64,000 nucleotides of DNA, from positions 5,563,838-5,627,837 of the forward strand of contig NC_039516.1 in the NCBI RefSeq assembly GCF_003672135.1, written 5' to 3'. The stretch comes from Ooceraea biroi (Eukaryota > Arthropoda > Insecta > Hymenoptera > Formicidae). A model generated the notes under the pieces. It was not told the DNA's origin. It did no database searches and saw nothing but the letters and a program-made list of their open reading frames with translations. Of the stretch, positions 27,035 to 40,298 are shown in pieces. The position numbers and the translations under genes were made by a program. Positions within the stretch are counted from its first letter, which is position 1, and the number at the start of each line of letters is the position of its first letter.

Positions 27035-27715
27035 CGTGAGTCATCTCTTCCATTGGTGCATTAATGTACCCTCAATAATTGTCGCGAGGAAACATTCTCA
27101 TCAAGTAATGTAACATATCGTGTGTGTGGATCGTAAAGTTGTTTATAAAAATTCCAGAATCTCTCTAGAATTAAATCTGTACTAATGTAGAACTCGAGGC
27201 TTCGTGCCCGAGGGCTGCAAGTTCTGCAGCGACGTCGACGTCGAGCGTTGAGCCGCGCGTCACGCGGAACAGATGCACAAATGCACAGTACGCAATTTAT
27301 TATCTCGCGCTAAGTTATTTCGAAAATTGCCGTCGCTATCGGGGGCAACGACTATTTTGCCAACGCAGCGTGATTTATTACCATCCAACGTAGAGGCGCA
27401 TTCGATGATGATGAGCGCGTATCGTTTTGACCCCGACGCCTATTTTCGCGATGAGAACGGAATGTCGAAACTAACGAAGTTTCTGCATTTCCCTTGCGGG
27501 AATACAATAATATTGCTTTATTATCAGAAACCGAGATTCCGTGATCGTTCATCGATGAATAACCGTTTCACCGTTGCGCGTAATGCTGTCGTAAAATCGT
27601 TATACGGTGATCGAATCGTTTCCGGAGAGGAGGAAGAAGAGAGCGGATCCGAACGAACAAGAGATCGGTCGTCGAGCGGAAATAATTACTAGCTTAATCG
27701 GTAATCGGTGATCAT

Positions 27716-27800
27716 CGAAGACGAAGCAGGGGAAGAGTGAGGGTAGAGGAAGAGAAGGAGCAAAAGGAAGACGAGGAAGAACAGAAGGAGGAAGAGGACT
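27716..27800 (+). repeat. Purine-rich tract, about 85 nt
   Basis: Nearly all bases are A or G on the plus strand, built from irregular GAAGA, GAGGA and AGGAG units with a few C and T interruptions. A second purine-rich piece lies just upstream at about 27630-27650. Confidence 0.7.
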
Positions 27801-29560
27801 CTGCGACCGATAGAGTCTCTCGTTAAAGTTTAACCACTATAATTGCCAATATTATTTATCGATCGAATAGATGCCGGCTCCTTTGACGGAGGAAGTCGAG
27901 CGCGTTATGAATCGTTTACCGCGCGCGCCGTCTTTTTTACGACTCTCCTTTCCCCGATACTTTCTAAAACCGGGTCGGCCTCGAGCGGCAGAAATTACCT
28001 AAGGGAATTCGTAATGACTAGTTACAAGGCGCTGCCCCCCCAGGTTTACGAATGTCGGATGTCGTTTGATCGCCGCGCGAGCGTCCGCTCGTGCTTTACC
28101 TCGATCGAGCGGATCTTGCGATCCTTGACGCTGCATCGCCGAGATCGAGGAGCGAAACGACTTCTTCGAGACGTAGGTATATCGTATCGGATTCTATCCG
28201 ATGATCTCGAGAATATCCCGTTTTGAATTACCGTTCAAGCGTAAAACGACTTGATCGATGTGATTGCAACAAATGCAGATTTTTTGTCACAGATCGATGA
28301 CGCACGCTTACCAAAGTGTGCAATTAAATTAATTTCTGAAATACTGCCAACAGAATCGCGATAACAGCGCGTCGTACACAGATGTGAAACACACTTTTCC
28401 ACACACTCACATGCTCTGTGCTTGTATTTTTTTACTACCTGTAATTTTTTTACTTCCGAACATTCCGTACGTTTCTGTTCCACAGGCGCATTTATATAGC
28501 CGGCAATAGTCCACTCGACAATAAATTGCGAGCCCCCTTATCTTTCGCACATTTGACGCCGAATACGACGGGGTCTTACAGACTCTGGGGAATCCGACCG
28601 TTGGATAGTCTCGGATTACTATTGCTAAACGGACTCGGACGGGCCACAGTGTCCGTCTCCTTTCGTAATCCCATCCAATTGGACCACCTTCCGACAGTTA
28701 ACACAACGAGTCCGAATGCGTTTCGCGTACTTTAAGGTCAGGAGTGACGAGGGGCTGCCGTGGCTCGCCCGGCAAACAGCCCTGGTCACATTCACGGTAG
28801 GCGTCGTAACGTAATACTCATCGCAAGGGTCCTCCGTTCAGTGTTTCCCAATCTCTTGCTTCGAAGCATGAGAACTCGCATGCTGCTGCAAAAGCAATAG
28901 AAAATTAAAACTGCAGACAACTTGCGCTTATTATCATCATCCCTCAATTTGTTGTGCGACTATGGGAAACATGGTTGAATAGCTCTGAAATATCATTTAT
29001 TCGCAGGAAATAGATTTATCTATACAAAATTTTAGGAAAGTCCAAGCTGCACGGCATTATCTCCGCTTATTTCCGAAAGCGATCGATACAGAACGTGCAT
29101 TATGGTTCGCGGTCCGAAATTCGTCTCTCCCCATGAATGCATCGCGGACCGCAAAAGAAACCGCAGGCGGACCGCTGGGGAACCGCGTGACCGGTACATC
29201 CGAGACACTTCCACATCGTAGCTGATGTCGCAGCTCGCCTTACCCGATAAACGCTTCGAGGACAAAACGACGTTGCGACTCTCGTGCGGCTCGTTTTTTG
29301 TAACCCGGCCGACTTGAGAACCACCGGTGGTATGCCGCGGGCAGCAGCCACACGGGTCCAGCAGGAGGCTCGGGCAGTAAAGGGCAGTAAAGCATAAATC
29401 CCCACCTTCTGCCCGCCCTGACTGCCACCAAAAGCGGGGGCTTTAATTTTACTCCGGCTGTTTTAATGCGCCGGCTAGCGCGCGCGCGGATCATTCGACC
29501 AGCACCATCGCCCCCTCTGATCCCCGTTGATTGTCTAATTATTGTGGACGTAGGCACCCC

Positions 29561-29572
29561 CGCGCGCGCGCG
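29561..29572. repeat. (CG)6 run
   Basis: Six perfect CG dinucleotides directly after a C4 run. A shorter GCGCGCGCG lies about 80 bp upstream. Confidence 0.85.
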
Positions 29573-32352
29573 CACTCGTGACGACATATAACATAGAGAG
29601 CCGGCGAGAGAACGACGAAACGAGGGTAAACGGAGTCGCCCGGTCTCTCTTGATGTGGATGATGAGTTAAAGACGAGACCCGGGAGCCAAATCCTCATTT
29701 CGGATTTACGTTTGCTCACGAGCAAGGATGGATCGTGGCACACGGGTCTTATTAAAATTTAAGTTAACATAATTATATGCGCATTCCCATGTTCGCGACA
29801 AAAAGAAAATTCTTGACCAGTTATACTTCGAATTATAATCCTGTATGATTACAATTATTTTTGTAGAATAAAGAATATATATTTTTTTATTATACGTACA
29901 GATACATGATACTACACATGATAATCCAGTATTACGTGCGTGATACTGAAATAATATGAAGCTAAAATTTAGACATAAAGCATGTAAAAATTTGGTAAAG
30001 ATACACGCGCGCGCTTGTCCGTATGCATTTAACATCTGTTATATAATGTTACTAACAACAGCTACCCGCGCGTTCTGTTTTAAGAAATATTAATTTCACG
30101 CAATCCCACTGTTCTACAGTTAGCCGTCTCGATGACTCCATAATGATCGCGGCGAGCACGGTTCATCGCGTTAGAGATATTCACCGCGCGCTGACACGCG
30201 CGTTTTCGTGCCGTTCTCGCGCGAAAATATCGGTACTCATGAGTAATATTTCATTACCTGAAAGACGAATTATGACTTCGCGAATGATAATGGTGGAGGA
30301 AGAAGCCCCGCGCCGTCGTGCTTGGAAGAGACGCGCGTAACTCCATACCGTTCATGAAGAAGACGATCGATGTTTGGATTTAAAACGATGTTACAGCAGG
30401 TCTCGACCGTAATTGCCGCGCTGGTATTACGTACATACGGTTAATGGCGGTATGGATGCACGGCAGCACACGCCATTCCGCGAAATTAAGTTACTTATTA
30501 TTCCTCTAATAATGTTATATCAACACACGCGCGCGCGAGATAACCGCAACTCGTCCGGGAGAATGTATTTATCCGACCCCGATCGTTATCGATGATCTTA
30601 GGTGCAAGAACCGCAATTAACCGATCGATGTCGGACACGTTCCGAAATAACGTTTACCGGGGAAGAGACTAGAAAGCTTTCGCCAGCACCGTTATTAGTA
30701 CACAAGATAATTTTAGGACCTTTGCTCATTTTGTTACCACCTGCAACATTCACCAAGCAGTTTGAATTATCGACGGATAATCATACGAGAAAAATCCATC
30801 TTTAAAATTAGATAAATCTTTTTCGAGAAAAAGAAATACAGTTTACTATTATTTCGTTTTAATTATTATTCTTTATGTATAAATATTCAAACACAAGATC
30901 AAACGCATTAATTAATTAAAAAGAAGAAGGCGTCCAACATTTAATCAAATTAATAAAAATTCCGATGGCAACCGGAAAATCGTGTTGACACAAAAAATGG
31001 TCGCAGTTAACGTCGTTAATTAGAACCTGCGGAAGTGCGTGGAGACTTTTGCGCTCACCTGATCTTCCGCAGTAGGTAGGTAGATACGTAGACCGGGGGC
31101 CGCGGGAGGAGGGAGTTAGCGCACGGGGGGCAGATAGGTAGGCATTATTAATTTCTGAGCGAGGGCACACGGGCGCTGCGCCGCCGCGGTCGCCGGGATA
31201 TATTCGTAGTTTCGTCGTTTCTCGGTAAGGCATCGCTCGACAGCCGTTCTTAATTACCGCCGGTGTCCCGAGGGACAGAAGGTAGCCGGCAGTAAATAAC
31301 AGGGATGCTGCCGTTGCTCCGCTTGCACGATCCCACGGTCGCACGTGCGACAAACCGGCCTATCTCACGACCAGGGGCCTACCCACTTGCTACACGCGTA
31401 CGTAGATGAGCGGCCTGTGCATGCTCTCTCCCAGTTAGGTTTATCCACGGTACATCGTAGTTAACACTCCGGTTCCCTCTGTCCGGAGAATACCTCCGGC
31501 CGCCGGAGCCAATAAAATCGTCGTTTATTTAATCGCGCATCGATCCTCCGCTCGGCCACCACCCACGTTAACCCTTCAACGCTCTCAATAGCGCAAACCC
31601 TTCATGTAGTACATACCTTTATCGCGTTTTCAGAGTTCTGGGTTTGTTAGCTTACGATAGAGCCATCTTTGTTTCGGTTATCTGCGGGCACACGCAGCGA
31701 TCAAAATACCAAAAGCATTTCGTGCTTAAACGTGCGTGCGTTAACTTGAACGCGTAGCTTTTCCGCAATGTGTCGCTTTATCTCAGGTTAATGCCACGTG
31801 TATTTATAGGACTCTCTGTTGCAACTTTGCAGCAATAATTGGCGAGTGTCACGCGCGCCCGCTGCCCGCAAGAGAAAAAACGCAGAGACAAGCAGATATT
31901 CTCGTTACGTTACGTACGCGACAGAAGCATAACTTTTCTCCGGTCGGCGCGATTCTCGCGCGGCGTGAAAGTCAGCCGAGATACGATGTAGGATGCGTTC
32001 ATGTGCGAGGAGCGCGCAGAATGCTCGTGCAATGTCGACCCGGTCTGACCCAACGAGGGAGAAGTAACTGCCTCCGTGTTGGGTTTTCAACATCCTGCTC
32101 GGTCCGACGCAATGCATCTGCCGCGACGGTCCACGCGGATGCTGCTCCGCGGATCGGTCACTGCCGCGCGCGCGGATCCTATGTATTTTTCCGTTTTAAG
32201 CCTCTCCGAGCTAACGAAGACAAAGTAAACGCATATTTCGTACACGTTTCCATCAGACTGCAGCGGAAACGGCGGTATTACGGTAAACCGTATTAAGCAA
32301 GGATCGCGATGTTCGCAATCCTCCTCTTGCTTCGTGACCGGCATTTCTGAGA

Positions 32353-32377
32353 TGCGATGCAAAACATTTGCATCGCA
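32353..32377. repeat. Perfect 11-bp hairpin with paired octamer half-sites
   Basis: TGCGATGCAAA and TTTGCATCGCA are exact reverse complements separated by only ACA. Each arm holds ATGCAAA, seven of eight bases of the POU octamer, in head-to-head orientation. The close spacing suggests either a cruciform-prone palindrome or a dimer-binding site. The arms are too short for a microRNA precursor. No neighbouring gene is visible. Confidence 0.55.
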
Positions 32378-33950
32378 CGATTTAAAATTTTTGAGACAAA
32401 AATTAACTTGCACGAGAAATCAATGTACTGTTATCCGATAGAGTTTTATTAGTTAGATGTTATTAGGGACACGCGCAGAAAGTTATACATGATTTTAGCG
32501 AGGCAACTGAAACGCGGAGCGACCGGAGGAAAAGCACCGATCGGTGTCAAGGTGGTGGGCGTCCCGTAGATGTATACATAAAATCGGTATACGTCGACCG
32601 GCACTAATCGACAATCGTTTGAAAGGATGTATCGCGCAGCCGCCGCTAAGGAGTAGAATCTTTCACTTTCACTGTGGTTGCTCCGAACCCGCGAGCCTCG
32701 CCCATCAACGGTTGTGTAACAATCTCCCCGCGACCTGATTCCCATAACTGTTCCAAGTACGACCGAGGAGCATCCAGAGAAGATCGGAAGGTTGCGCGAG
32801 ATATACGCGATCCGTCAGCCTTACCCGCACAAGGATCTCTATCCAGGGCAAAAATAATAAAATACTCTCCTCGCACGGAGACGTTTCGATCGCGAACGAA
32901 ATCGAGCAGATTTGAGAGCGAGCTTGAAAAATATCATTTTCGCACTTTCGCGGAATCGAAGAAAAATTAATGACGAGTGACAAACAATGAAACCGCATGG
33001 GGTTCCTGAGGTTCTTCCCGAGTTTATTTTGCGTTTCACGCGCATCGAGAACACGAGAAAAACGGCCAAACGAACACGATCTTGCGCGCGTTAATTCGCA
33101 TGCAGAACGCGCTAATCGCGAGCGGACTTATGTAACGGGTCCTTCTTACGCGCTGCGGGCACTTAAACCGCTAACTAGCGTAAAGTGTGCCCCACGTCTG
33201 GGAACTTTATTGCATCTTTCTCCCAAATGACGTTTTCGAATGTCTATCTCTTCTCAGGTACGGTCCGGACTCGCCAGGCTCTATCCAGCGCCGGTATAAA
33301 ATTACTGATGCCGGGAGTAAAGAAACCGCTCGGTGGAAACTCCCCGCGAGTTGTACGATACGTGACTTCATTACCTTCTCGCGCTCGCGCGCTTTCACTG
33401 GTGCGAAAGCAAGGTGTTGCGCAATTTCACTTAAGCCCGTTTCAAGATCATAATATAAGAGCTCGATGCGCGATCGAGAGAGGCGAATTACCGCGGTCCG
33501 TGCTACCGAGCGCGGCGAAGTGCCTCGAATAAAACTCGAATGTCCCGCAATAACGCGGAGGAAGCAAGGCGAAGGTATCGTTTGATAATCCTGCTGCTCT
33601 TTTTTCTTCATCCCGTTATTACTCCCCTAATTGGAGACATGTGCCGCGTGTCGGGCACATTTACGCTCGCGCGCGAGTACCTACTCAATTAGAATTTTAG
33701 GACTGATCGTAAGCCGAGCCGAGAAACGCAAGCGGTCGTTCCTCTTCGGCTTAACGTTTCGAAATTTCCCTCCAGTCGCTCGTTGCGAATATTTCCCATC
33801 CCGCGGAGAAATACGGGAAAAGTGTGTCGAGAATTAAGTAAACCCCGCTCTCTCTACCATCCCTTCTCAGCCGCATTCATCTCGTTCTTCCTTCATTAAC
33901 TCGCCGCGACTTTTTTCTTTTCTGCGGCAGTCAAAGTACGAGCGCCAAAG

Positions 33951-33960
33951 CGCGCGCGCG
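33951..33960. repeat. (CG)5 run
   Basis: Five perfect CG dinucleotides, following GCGCCAAAG. Confidence 0.8.
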
Positions 33961-34367
33961 CAAGAAACTCAATGCCGATGTTGATAACTACTTGTTGCAG
34001 AACGGTCGTGATTTGTGCCTGTCACGCGAGGGTGAAATCGCAATTATTCGAACGGCACTATTCAGGCCGATCGAATCGAGCGAGCAAAATCGACGCCGGT
34101 CGGCGCAACGCCGAGCGGAGCCCCGCGCGTTACATGCGGGCGCGCGGGGGAGACGCGCGCGTACCGTGTAATTCCGGCGACATAAAACGCGAAACTCCGC
34201 TCTCATTAAAGCGCACCATCGCGGAAATTTCAGCCGCGACGATAGATCGATCAGTATCGGTGTATTGCATACACATGCACCGGTTACCTCCCATCCGAGA
34301 GAACACTCGCCGCCCGCTGGTAATTGGGCCGTAAGTCTTGCGCAAGTATCAGCCGGATATTGTAGTA

Positions 34368-34389
34368 GCGGCGGCGGCCGCGGCGGCGG
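34368..34389 (+). repeat. (GCG)n triplet run
   Basis: GCG and CGG triplets meet at a central GCGGCCGC. The block is entirely G and C and sits between AT-containing flanks. It would encode a poly-alanine run in the minus strand. Confidence 0.8.
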
Positions 34390-35000
34390 ACACTTTAAAC
34401 CGATCTGTCGCAAACGCGGCAGATAAGGTCGATAAAAAGCCGAGTGTTGCAGTTTTGCGCTGCGATACTTTACGGCCGGCGCACGCAGCGTTTCTCAACC
34501 TGTCGCGATAAGTCGGGGTAGCGATCGGAAATCCACTCTGGTAGCATAAAGTTAACGTTGCTCGACCGTTCTTTAATATCAGGCCAACCTGATCAAAAAT
34601 CCTGTAAATCACCCCGTGAGAAAATGACGTTTATAGATATCTCAAATCAATCGGGCGTAATCTCGTTTTCGAGAAATCGGAGTAATGAGTTTTTTTCCTA
34701 CCACCCCGCTGTGAAATTGTCGGCGCATTTGTCTGGTGCACGTCCATGCACGCGCGCGACGAGACGTTATTACGAAAATAACGAGCCCCTTTAACCGCTC
34801 CGTCGAGCGTCCCCGTCCAATTTCAGCTACAAGACCGCGTGGGTCGTTTGGCACAATACCGACATTTCGACTCGTAATAACGCACGTAATTCCCGCTGCA
34901 CTTCTCTTCCGGAGAGGTAAGTTTCACTTCTTGCCTCGCCCCGCCGCTCTTTTTTTCGGCGGATCCTTATCCCGCGGTTCTCCCACGCGCAATAAATAAC

Positions 35001-38000
35001 CGACCGCGAAGTCGTTTGTCGGGAACGCGCGTTATTCCGCGCAATTATGCGAGCGTTATCGCTACCTCCGTTCCGTTCACCCGGGAATTCGCTTATCCGC
35101 GACACGATCGGTAAAAATTCGACCGTAACGAGTCACTTTGCTTAACGCTGTTTGCACCGTGGGTTCTCAAATTTTAATCGCCCGCCGAAGCGATTTCTAC
35201 TAAACTAAACTATATCTCTTTATCAAACGATGAATATAAATGGTAAATAGGAACTCAAAACGTGGTCGACAGAATGTAAGATAATCTTAAGCGTCAACCA
35301 TTGATCATTTGCCTCATTTGTATCATTAATTGAGAATTACAGTCTTCAACTACTCGAGTAAATTATATTCATTTCATTAGCTGCAAAATGTAGGAAAATT
35401 GTCCTTATTAATGATACACTTTGCTACTAAGTGATTCGCTAAAATACCTTCTTCGCCTCCCAATGGGTACTTTAGCGAAGGTAGATTCTAATTAAATAGT
35501 AATTCGTAGTTGCGACTTTTTTCCCCCATTAGAAATGCGGCAGTGACTAACGATTTTCCGAAGTTTACGAAGGAGACGACATCGAACGGCCTCCCACCTC
35601 GTAACTCACTAGCTCGCGCAGGGGTCAGGGGTCGCTTTCGGGGTGCGTCCGAAACTCCGGCAGTTACCGAGACCGCTGTCGACATAAATTGCACCGACCT
35701 TCGCCACGCACGGCGAGAATTTTCGGTTTCGGCATCGAGTACGTCCGATGCTCGCGCGGTACACGCGCTTTTAATCGTCACTCTCTTGTATTGCAGTTAT
35801 ATTGCTCAACGTACACTTAATTGAGCGCTGATTAATGCCGAGGTTCCGTTGAACTATCTCGTATGTTCTCGTATCAAATCGCACTCGAGTTTCTACAGTA
35901 TACCTAGGTTGCCTATACCTAAGAGCAGTTTGGAAAAATTGGAACATGATTAGATTTATCGCGCACTGATGGCAATTCGCCAAGGCGTTTCGCGCCGCGT
36001 ATCGGCAGCATGATGATTATAGGGTAGTGAGAAGATATGTCGAAAGAAAAACCGATCTTTCGCCAAAAGATCTCCCGGTCCTAGGAATCCGACAAAAATG
36101 AAAAATTGCTTTTAGGACGTAGCACTCGCGCAGCGAATGATCGAGACTCGATGCGTATCTCGATCGTTGTTCAATTTGAGATCGTCAAGATTGTCCGACT
36201 TTTTTCGGTTTTCTGCGATTTTCTGGAGCTGCGACGTCGGATTCTGGGATATCCGTGCGCATAGTCAAGCGCGAGAGAAATCTTCAAATATTTACATCGT
36301 CAGAATACACAAGTTCAAGATCCTCGGTGCAACATAGTTCAAATAATTTCCAGACCCAAGGGGGAAGGGAACGGTATAACTTTCAGTGTCGCGCCGTTTC
36401 CGGATATAGTTGTAATCGGCCCTGGAAAGTCGCGCGGTATCATCAAAGGTGGAAACACAGTGTCGCAAAAGAGCGGTGGTAAAACCGCGGACGATATTTG
36501 ACTCGTTATCCGTGCGCAAGTATTTTCCCGTGCTACCGCAAACATTTATTTACGCGCTCCGGGCAACTACGTAAATTAGAGGCTGCCGACTGCGACCATA
36601 TTTGAAGTTGGTAATCATAATTATGTTTAGCGCGGGGAAAGTTTACCGCGCCAAATAATTTTGCATGGCTTCGGCTCTGTTAAAATATTCCGACCTAAAC
36701 TCCCCTCGGTACACCCTACTCCTCCTCGCGTAACCGGGACCAACGCGCCAATTATTCCTCTCGTGCCAAATTTTCCAGCAAATTGAAAAATAACGGCAGC
36801 ACGGGGGAGATTCCTCGAAATTATTAAAATAAACAGGTCTGCGCAAATAATCGATGAGTGCACAGAGAGAAAAGCTTCGTTATTATTTTACAATTTCATG
36901 CTTGCACGTGAGTCAACGAGATGCCTTCGTTAACTCAATCCGAACAATAGTCTCGTGCATTATTATTATCACAATGTACCATAGGTTATACTGTAATAAT
37001 GCCGGACTTTTACGTCGTTCCACTGAAATCAAACGTTCACGGAGGTAAAGCGAAAGGAGAACTCGCGAAGGTCGCGACAAAATGAGCAAGACGTACCTCC
37101 CGCTTCTCGTCGTGGCGAAGAAGTCTTCGCGAAGCGGCCCGCAGATCCGAAGTCGCCAGGCCGAAACTCCACGGCCGATCGTTAAACCTGAAGGATCCTC
37201 GACCGCGTTCCGTTAAGCCGTGAAAGGTCACCGAGAGCAGTGGCGGCGGCGGCACCGCCGAGAAGAAATCCCGCGGAGATAAATCCTGCGGGCGCGGATA
37301 ACGTCCGGGCACGCATTCCGAGAAAGAAACTGTGACCGATTGTCGGGACTAGCGCGCGCGATTTTCGAGCACGTCGTAAAAGCGTCTGATTCACTGCGAA
37401 CGTCCGATTCCGCGAACGCGCGCATTCCCGAGCGCAGTGTAGCACGCGCGGCCGAGCGAGCGGAGGGATTTGCGAGGGCCAAATCTGAAGAAATGCGACG
37501 CAAACGGATTTTATTGCCCGACGAATGTCGCGCCCAGGACTTTAGGGCGACCTTAAAATACGCGTATTTCACACCCACGAGATTTCCACCGACCATATGA
37601 GAAAAGTGGAAGAACCGGACGCGAAGGAACGGGGCCGTGTCTCTCTCACTGCCTCATCGAAATCCTCATTACCGTGCGAAGAATTTGTTCGAACTCGATC
37701 CGCGCTCGTCGATTCCATTTTGATAACACGACCGATGAAAATTCGCAGAAGAGACTATGCTAATACATTTTGTGTATATTTTTAATTCGATTGTGATATT
37801 TGAGATTTTAATCATTTTTGTTAATATATAAATTACTACATACTATAGATTAATATATTCATAACAACTCCCAGTACGATATTAAAATATTCTTACTTTC
37901 GTTCGTCGAAATGTTTGCACAGTTTATTTCTTAAAATCTTTAACAAACGTGGTCGATTTTGCGCGCTGCAGCAATGTGCAGTTCGCTATGGTGCACCGCG

Positions 38001-40000
38001 ATCGGTAAAGAAACCTGCGGACGATCCCGTTGTGAACTAGCGCGTTGCAAGCTCGTATGTCGTACGTGGACTAATGACGATTCTAGGAGAGCAGGCTGCT
38101 CTGAAAATTTGCATTGCGCTTTGCATAATTTCCCGAGGCGAGGGAATAAACAGCTAGCGCTAAGACGGGCTGCCGAGGGCCCGTGGGCGGCGCGCGCGAA
38201 AGAAACGGCGATCTAAGAGCGCAGCTTCTCGGGATACGGAGCGTCTCTCCCCCGGATCCGGTCGCGATCTATCGACGATCGGGACCACCGCTCGATCAGG
38301 AGTCTCCTCTCTCTTCTCTTTTTGATTTACCGCGCTCAGAAAATGATATACGTCGCATCTTGTCCTTAATTTAATCCGACCGGGCTCCGAACACCCGCGC
38401 GCGTATCATTTCTCTACTCTATCTCTTTGATATAAAATAAATTACGCATTATCGCATCTTACGTTTCTCCTCGATGCTCCCATTTGATATTTCCCATTTC
38501 TCTGACGCAGTCTCTTCATTAATCATCTCTACGCGCGAGAATACTTTTGCATAATATGTTTTTATACGTTGTTTCATGTTACGGCCACGTAAATCACGCG
38601 GTAATAATTTTTATTAATACCTGTTTCAATGTAGAGACCGAACCGCCGTGCTAAAGAGACATGATGTATGTCTCCTAGTGCCATCGATATAGTACGTACT
38701 ATTTGCGTATGTATGTATGTGCGTGTGAGTCCAAGTATAACTTTTAACGGGCAGCGCGAGAAGCAATAAAGGGAACGTGGTCGAGGCCTTTTTTCCAAGA
38801 AAAATAAAAGGGCGTAATGTATCGGTGCATCGGGAAGCCGCAGGCTACTACCAGCTCGCGAACGTAAAGCTCGAAGACACGTGTGCGACGAGTAAAAAGT
38901 AGATTATACGCGCCTTGTGGTGATAAAAGTTCAAAGCGAGGCAGCAGGAACCCGGGGCGACCGGCTGAGCGTTCTTTTACCAGCGGAACCACTTCAACAA
39001 ATCTATCGATTCCTCGTTCATCTTTGAAATAAGCATATTCGAACGGAATGCAAAAAAGAAATCAATTCCAAATGTTACACTTGACTCTTGAGTCGTCGTA
39101 AAATAAAATATTTTTTCTCCTATTTCTTTTGCTTAATTATCTCCACCTAATTAAAAATTCAGTTTCTCTGAATAATTTTCGAAATTTTGATGCACGCCTT
39201 CTCACGCACATCAAGCGATTAGCCGAAAGTCGAGAAAATGAGTTATCTCGTAATTGGGCAGTTCTATATCGGTGTGCGCGGTAACTCTCGATGTAGCATT
39301 CAAAGAAGTCGAATGCAGGAGCGGCTGAAATCGAATAAAGAGCCGAAGATTCTTTGATCGGGTGGTCTTCAAAGAGCAGCGAGATAAAAGACGTCCTCGT
39401 AACTGTCACGTCTGTGTCGTATCAACGGCGGTAGCGCGGTTGCCCGCGCGAGTCGGCACCGCGCTTCTGTAACATGCTCCGAATTACCACCCTCTCCCGT
39501 TCCTCCTGCGGCGCGGTCTGAATTATTTTCGAAACGTCCCTAAAGCATAAAATCTAGCGCGAAGTGTCAGTCCGCGTGAAAAATTAACGCCGCCCGCGAC
39601 TGTGCGTAAAAGTTAACGAGATTACTGCGCTTCCTGCACGGAAGCGGCTAAAACGATTTATTCGCGTGCGCGCTCACGCGCCGGCAGTTGCGAGCGGTTC
39701 TCTGCTCTTACAACGACGACGACGATGACGACGCGTGAAGAAATTAAAATGTGGCGACACGAACTAATATTATATTACGCGCGGTATTGACTGAGGAATT
39801 TAATATTTCGCTCACGTATACGCGAGCAGGAATAAGTGTCGATCTGCGTATCCCTCTCCCCTCGTGAAAATAATTAAGGAGAAGAACGATGGATGAGTGA
39901 TTTGAATATCTTTAATCATCAGCAAATTTAAGATACAATCTATGTAATATGGAATTAAAAGATTACGTTAATACGATAGATAAACGACTGTGAAAAAGTA
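35001..40000. other. Non-coding DNA, no supportable gene
   Basis: Open frames reach 122 codons (37228-37596, -), overlapped by an 86-codon frame on the other strand; none is recognised. AT-rich patches lie at about 35160-35420, 37740-37950 and 39890-40000. An ATGCAAAT complement lies at 38107-38114. A GTAT repeat lies at about 38707-38720 and a GAC triplet run at 39713-39733. I saw no paired inverted repeats around the AT-rich patches. Confidence 0.6.
39713..39733 (+). repeat. (GAC)n triplet microsatellite
   Basis: ACGACGACGACGATGACGACG, with one GAT interruption. Confidence 0.8.
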
Positions 40001-40260
40001 TCTTAAAAGACGTACAAGAAAGCGCATCGCATTTTCCAGCGGAAGCTTTCATGGACCCGTCCGACTGACAATTTTCGTCCTCCGAAACCCGGTAGGCGCG
40101 GTAGGAAGGAGCGAAAGTTTTATCGTCGAAGCGTTTTTCCGTGACGAGCCTTCCTGAAAACTACCGAGGAGGCCTTCTCCTTCCCGCGCTCTTCGCTCTT
40201 CTTTTTTTTAGAATCGCGAGCATAACCAACCGATCCCATTGCAGCACCCTTAAACAGGGT

Positions 40261-40298
40261 CGCCCTTTATCTGTATTTTATAGCTAAGATGAAGGGCG
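40261..40298. repeat. 12-bp hairpin
   Basis: CGCCCTTTATCT pairs with AGATGAAGGGCG with one G-T wobble, leaving a 14-nt AT-rich loop. There is no T run after it and the stem is shorter than in microRNA precursors. Function unknown. Confidence 0.55.

Larger units (their letters stand above)
25001..30000. other. Non-coding DNA, no supportable gene
   Basis: The longest open frames are 26311-26901 (-, 196 codons), 29240-29743 (-, 167) and 25019-25468 (+, 149). The first and third overlap open frames on the other strand and none contains a recognisable motif. The last contains a hydrophobic run (KWLLMLGLMLVAIRGATAAA), but it lies about 100 residues in, not at the start, so it is not a signal peptide of this frame. 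A two-copy 13-bp tandem repeat lies at 27009-27034. Purine-rich and CG runs are listed separately. AT-rich sequence begins at about 29740. Confidence 0.6.
30001..35000. other. Non-coding DNA, no supportable gene
   Basis: Open frames reach about 145 codons (30916-31353, -), without recognisable content, and most are paired with open frames on the other strand. AT-rich sequence occupies 30001-30060 and about 30780-30960. A CACGCG-type alternating run lies at 30524-30537, a (CG)5 run at 33951-33960, and a GGTA/GTAG repeat at about 31071-31084. A perfect hairpin near 32.36 kb and a GCG triplet run are listed separately. Confidence 0.6.

Noticed and set aside
40261..40298. Hairpin considered as a microRNA precursor
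   Set aside because: The 12-bp stem is far shorter than an animal pre-miRNA and no known seed was recognised.
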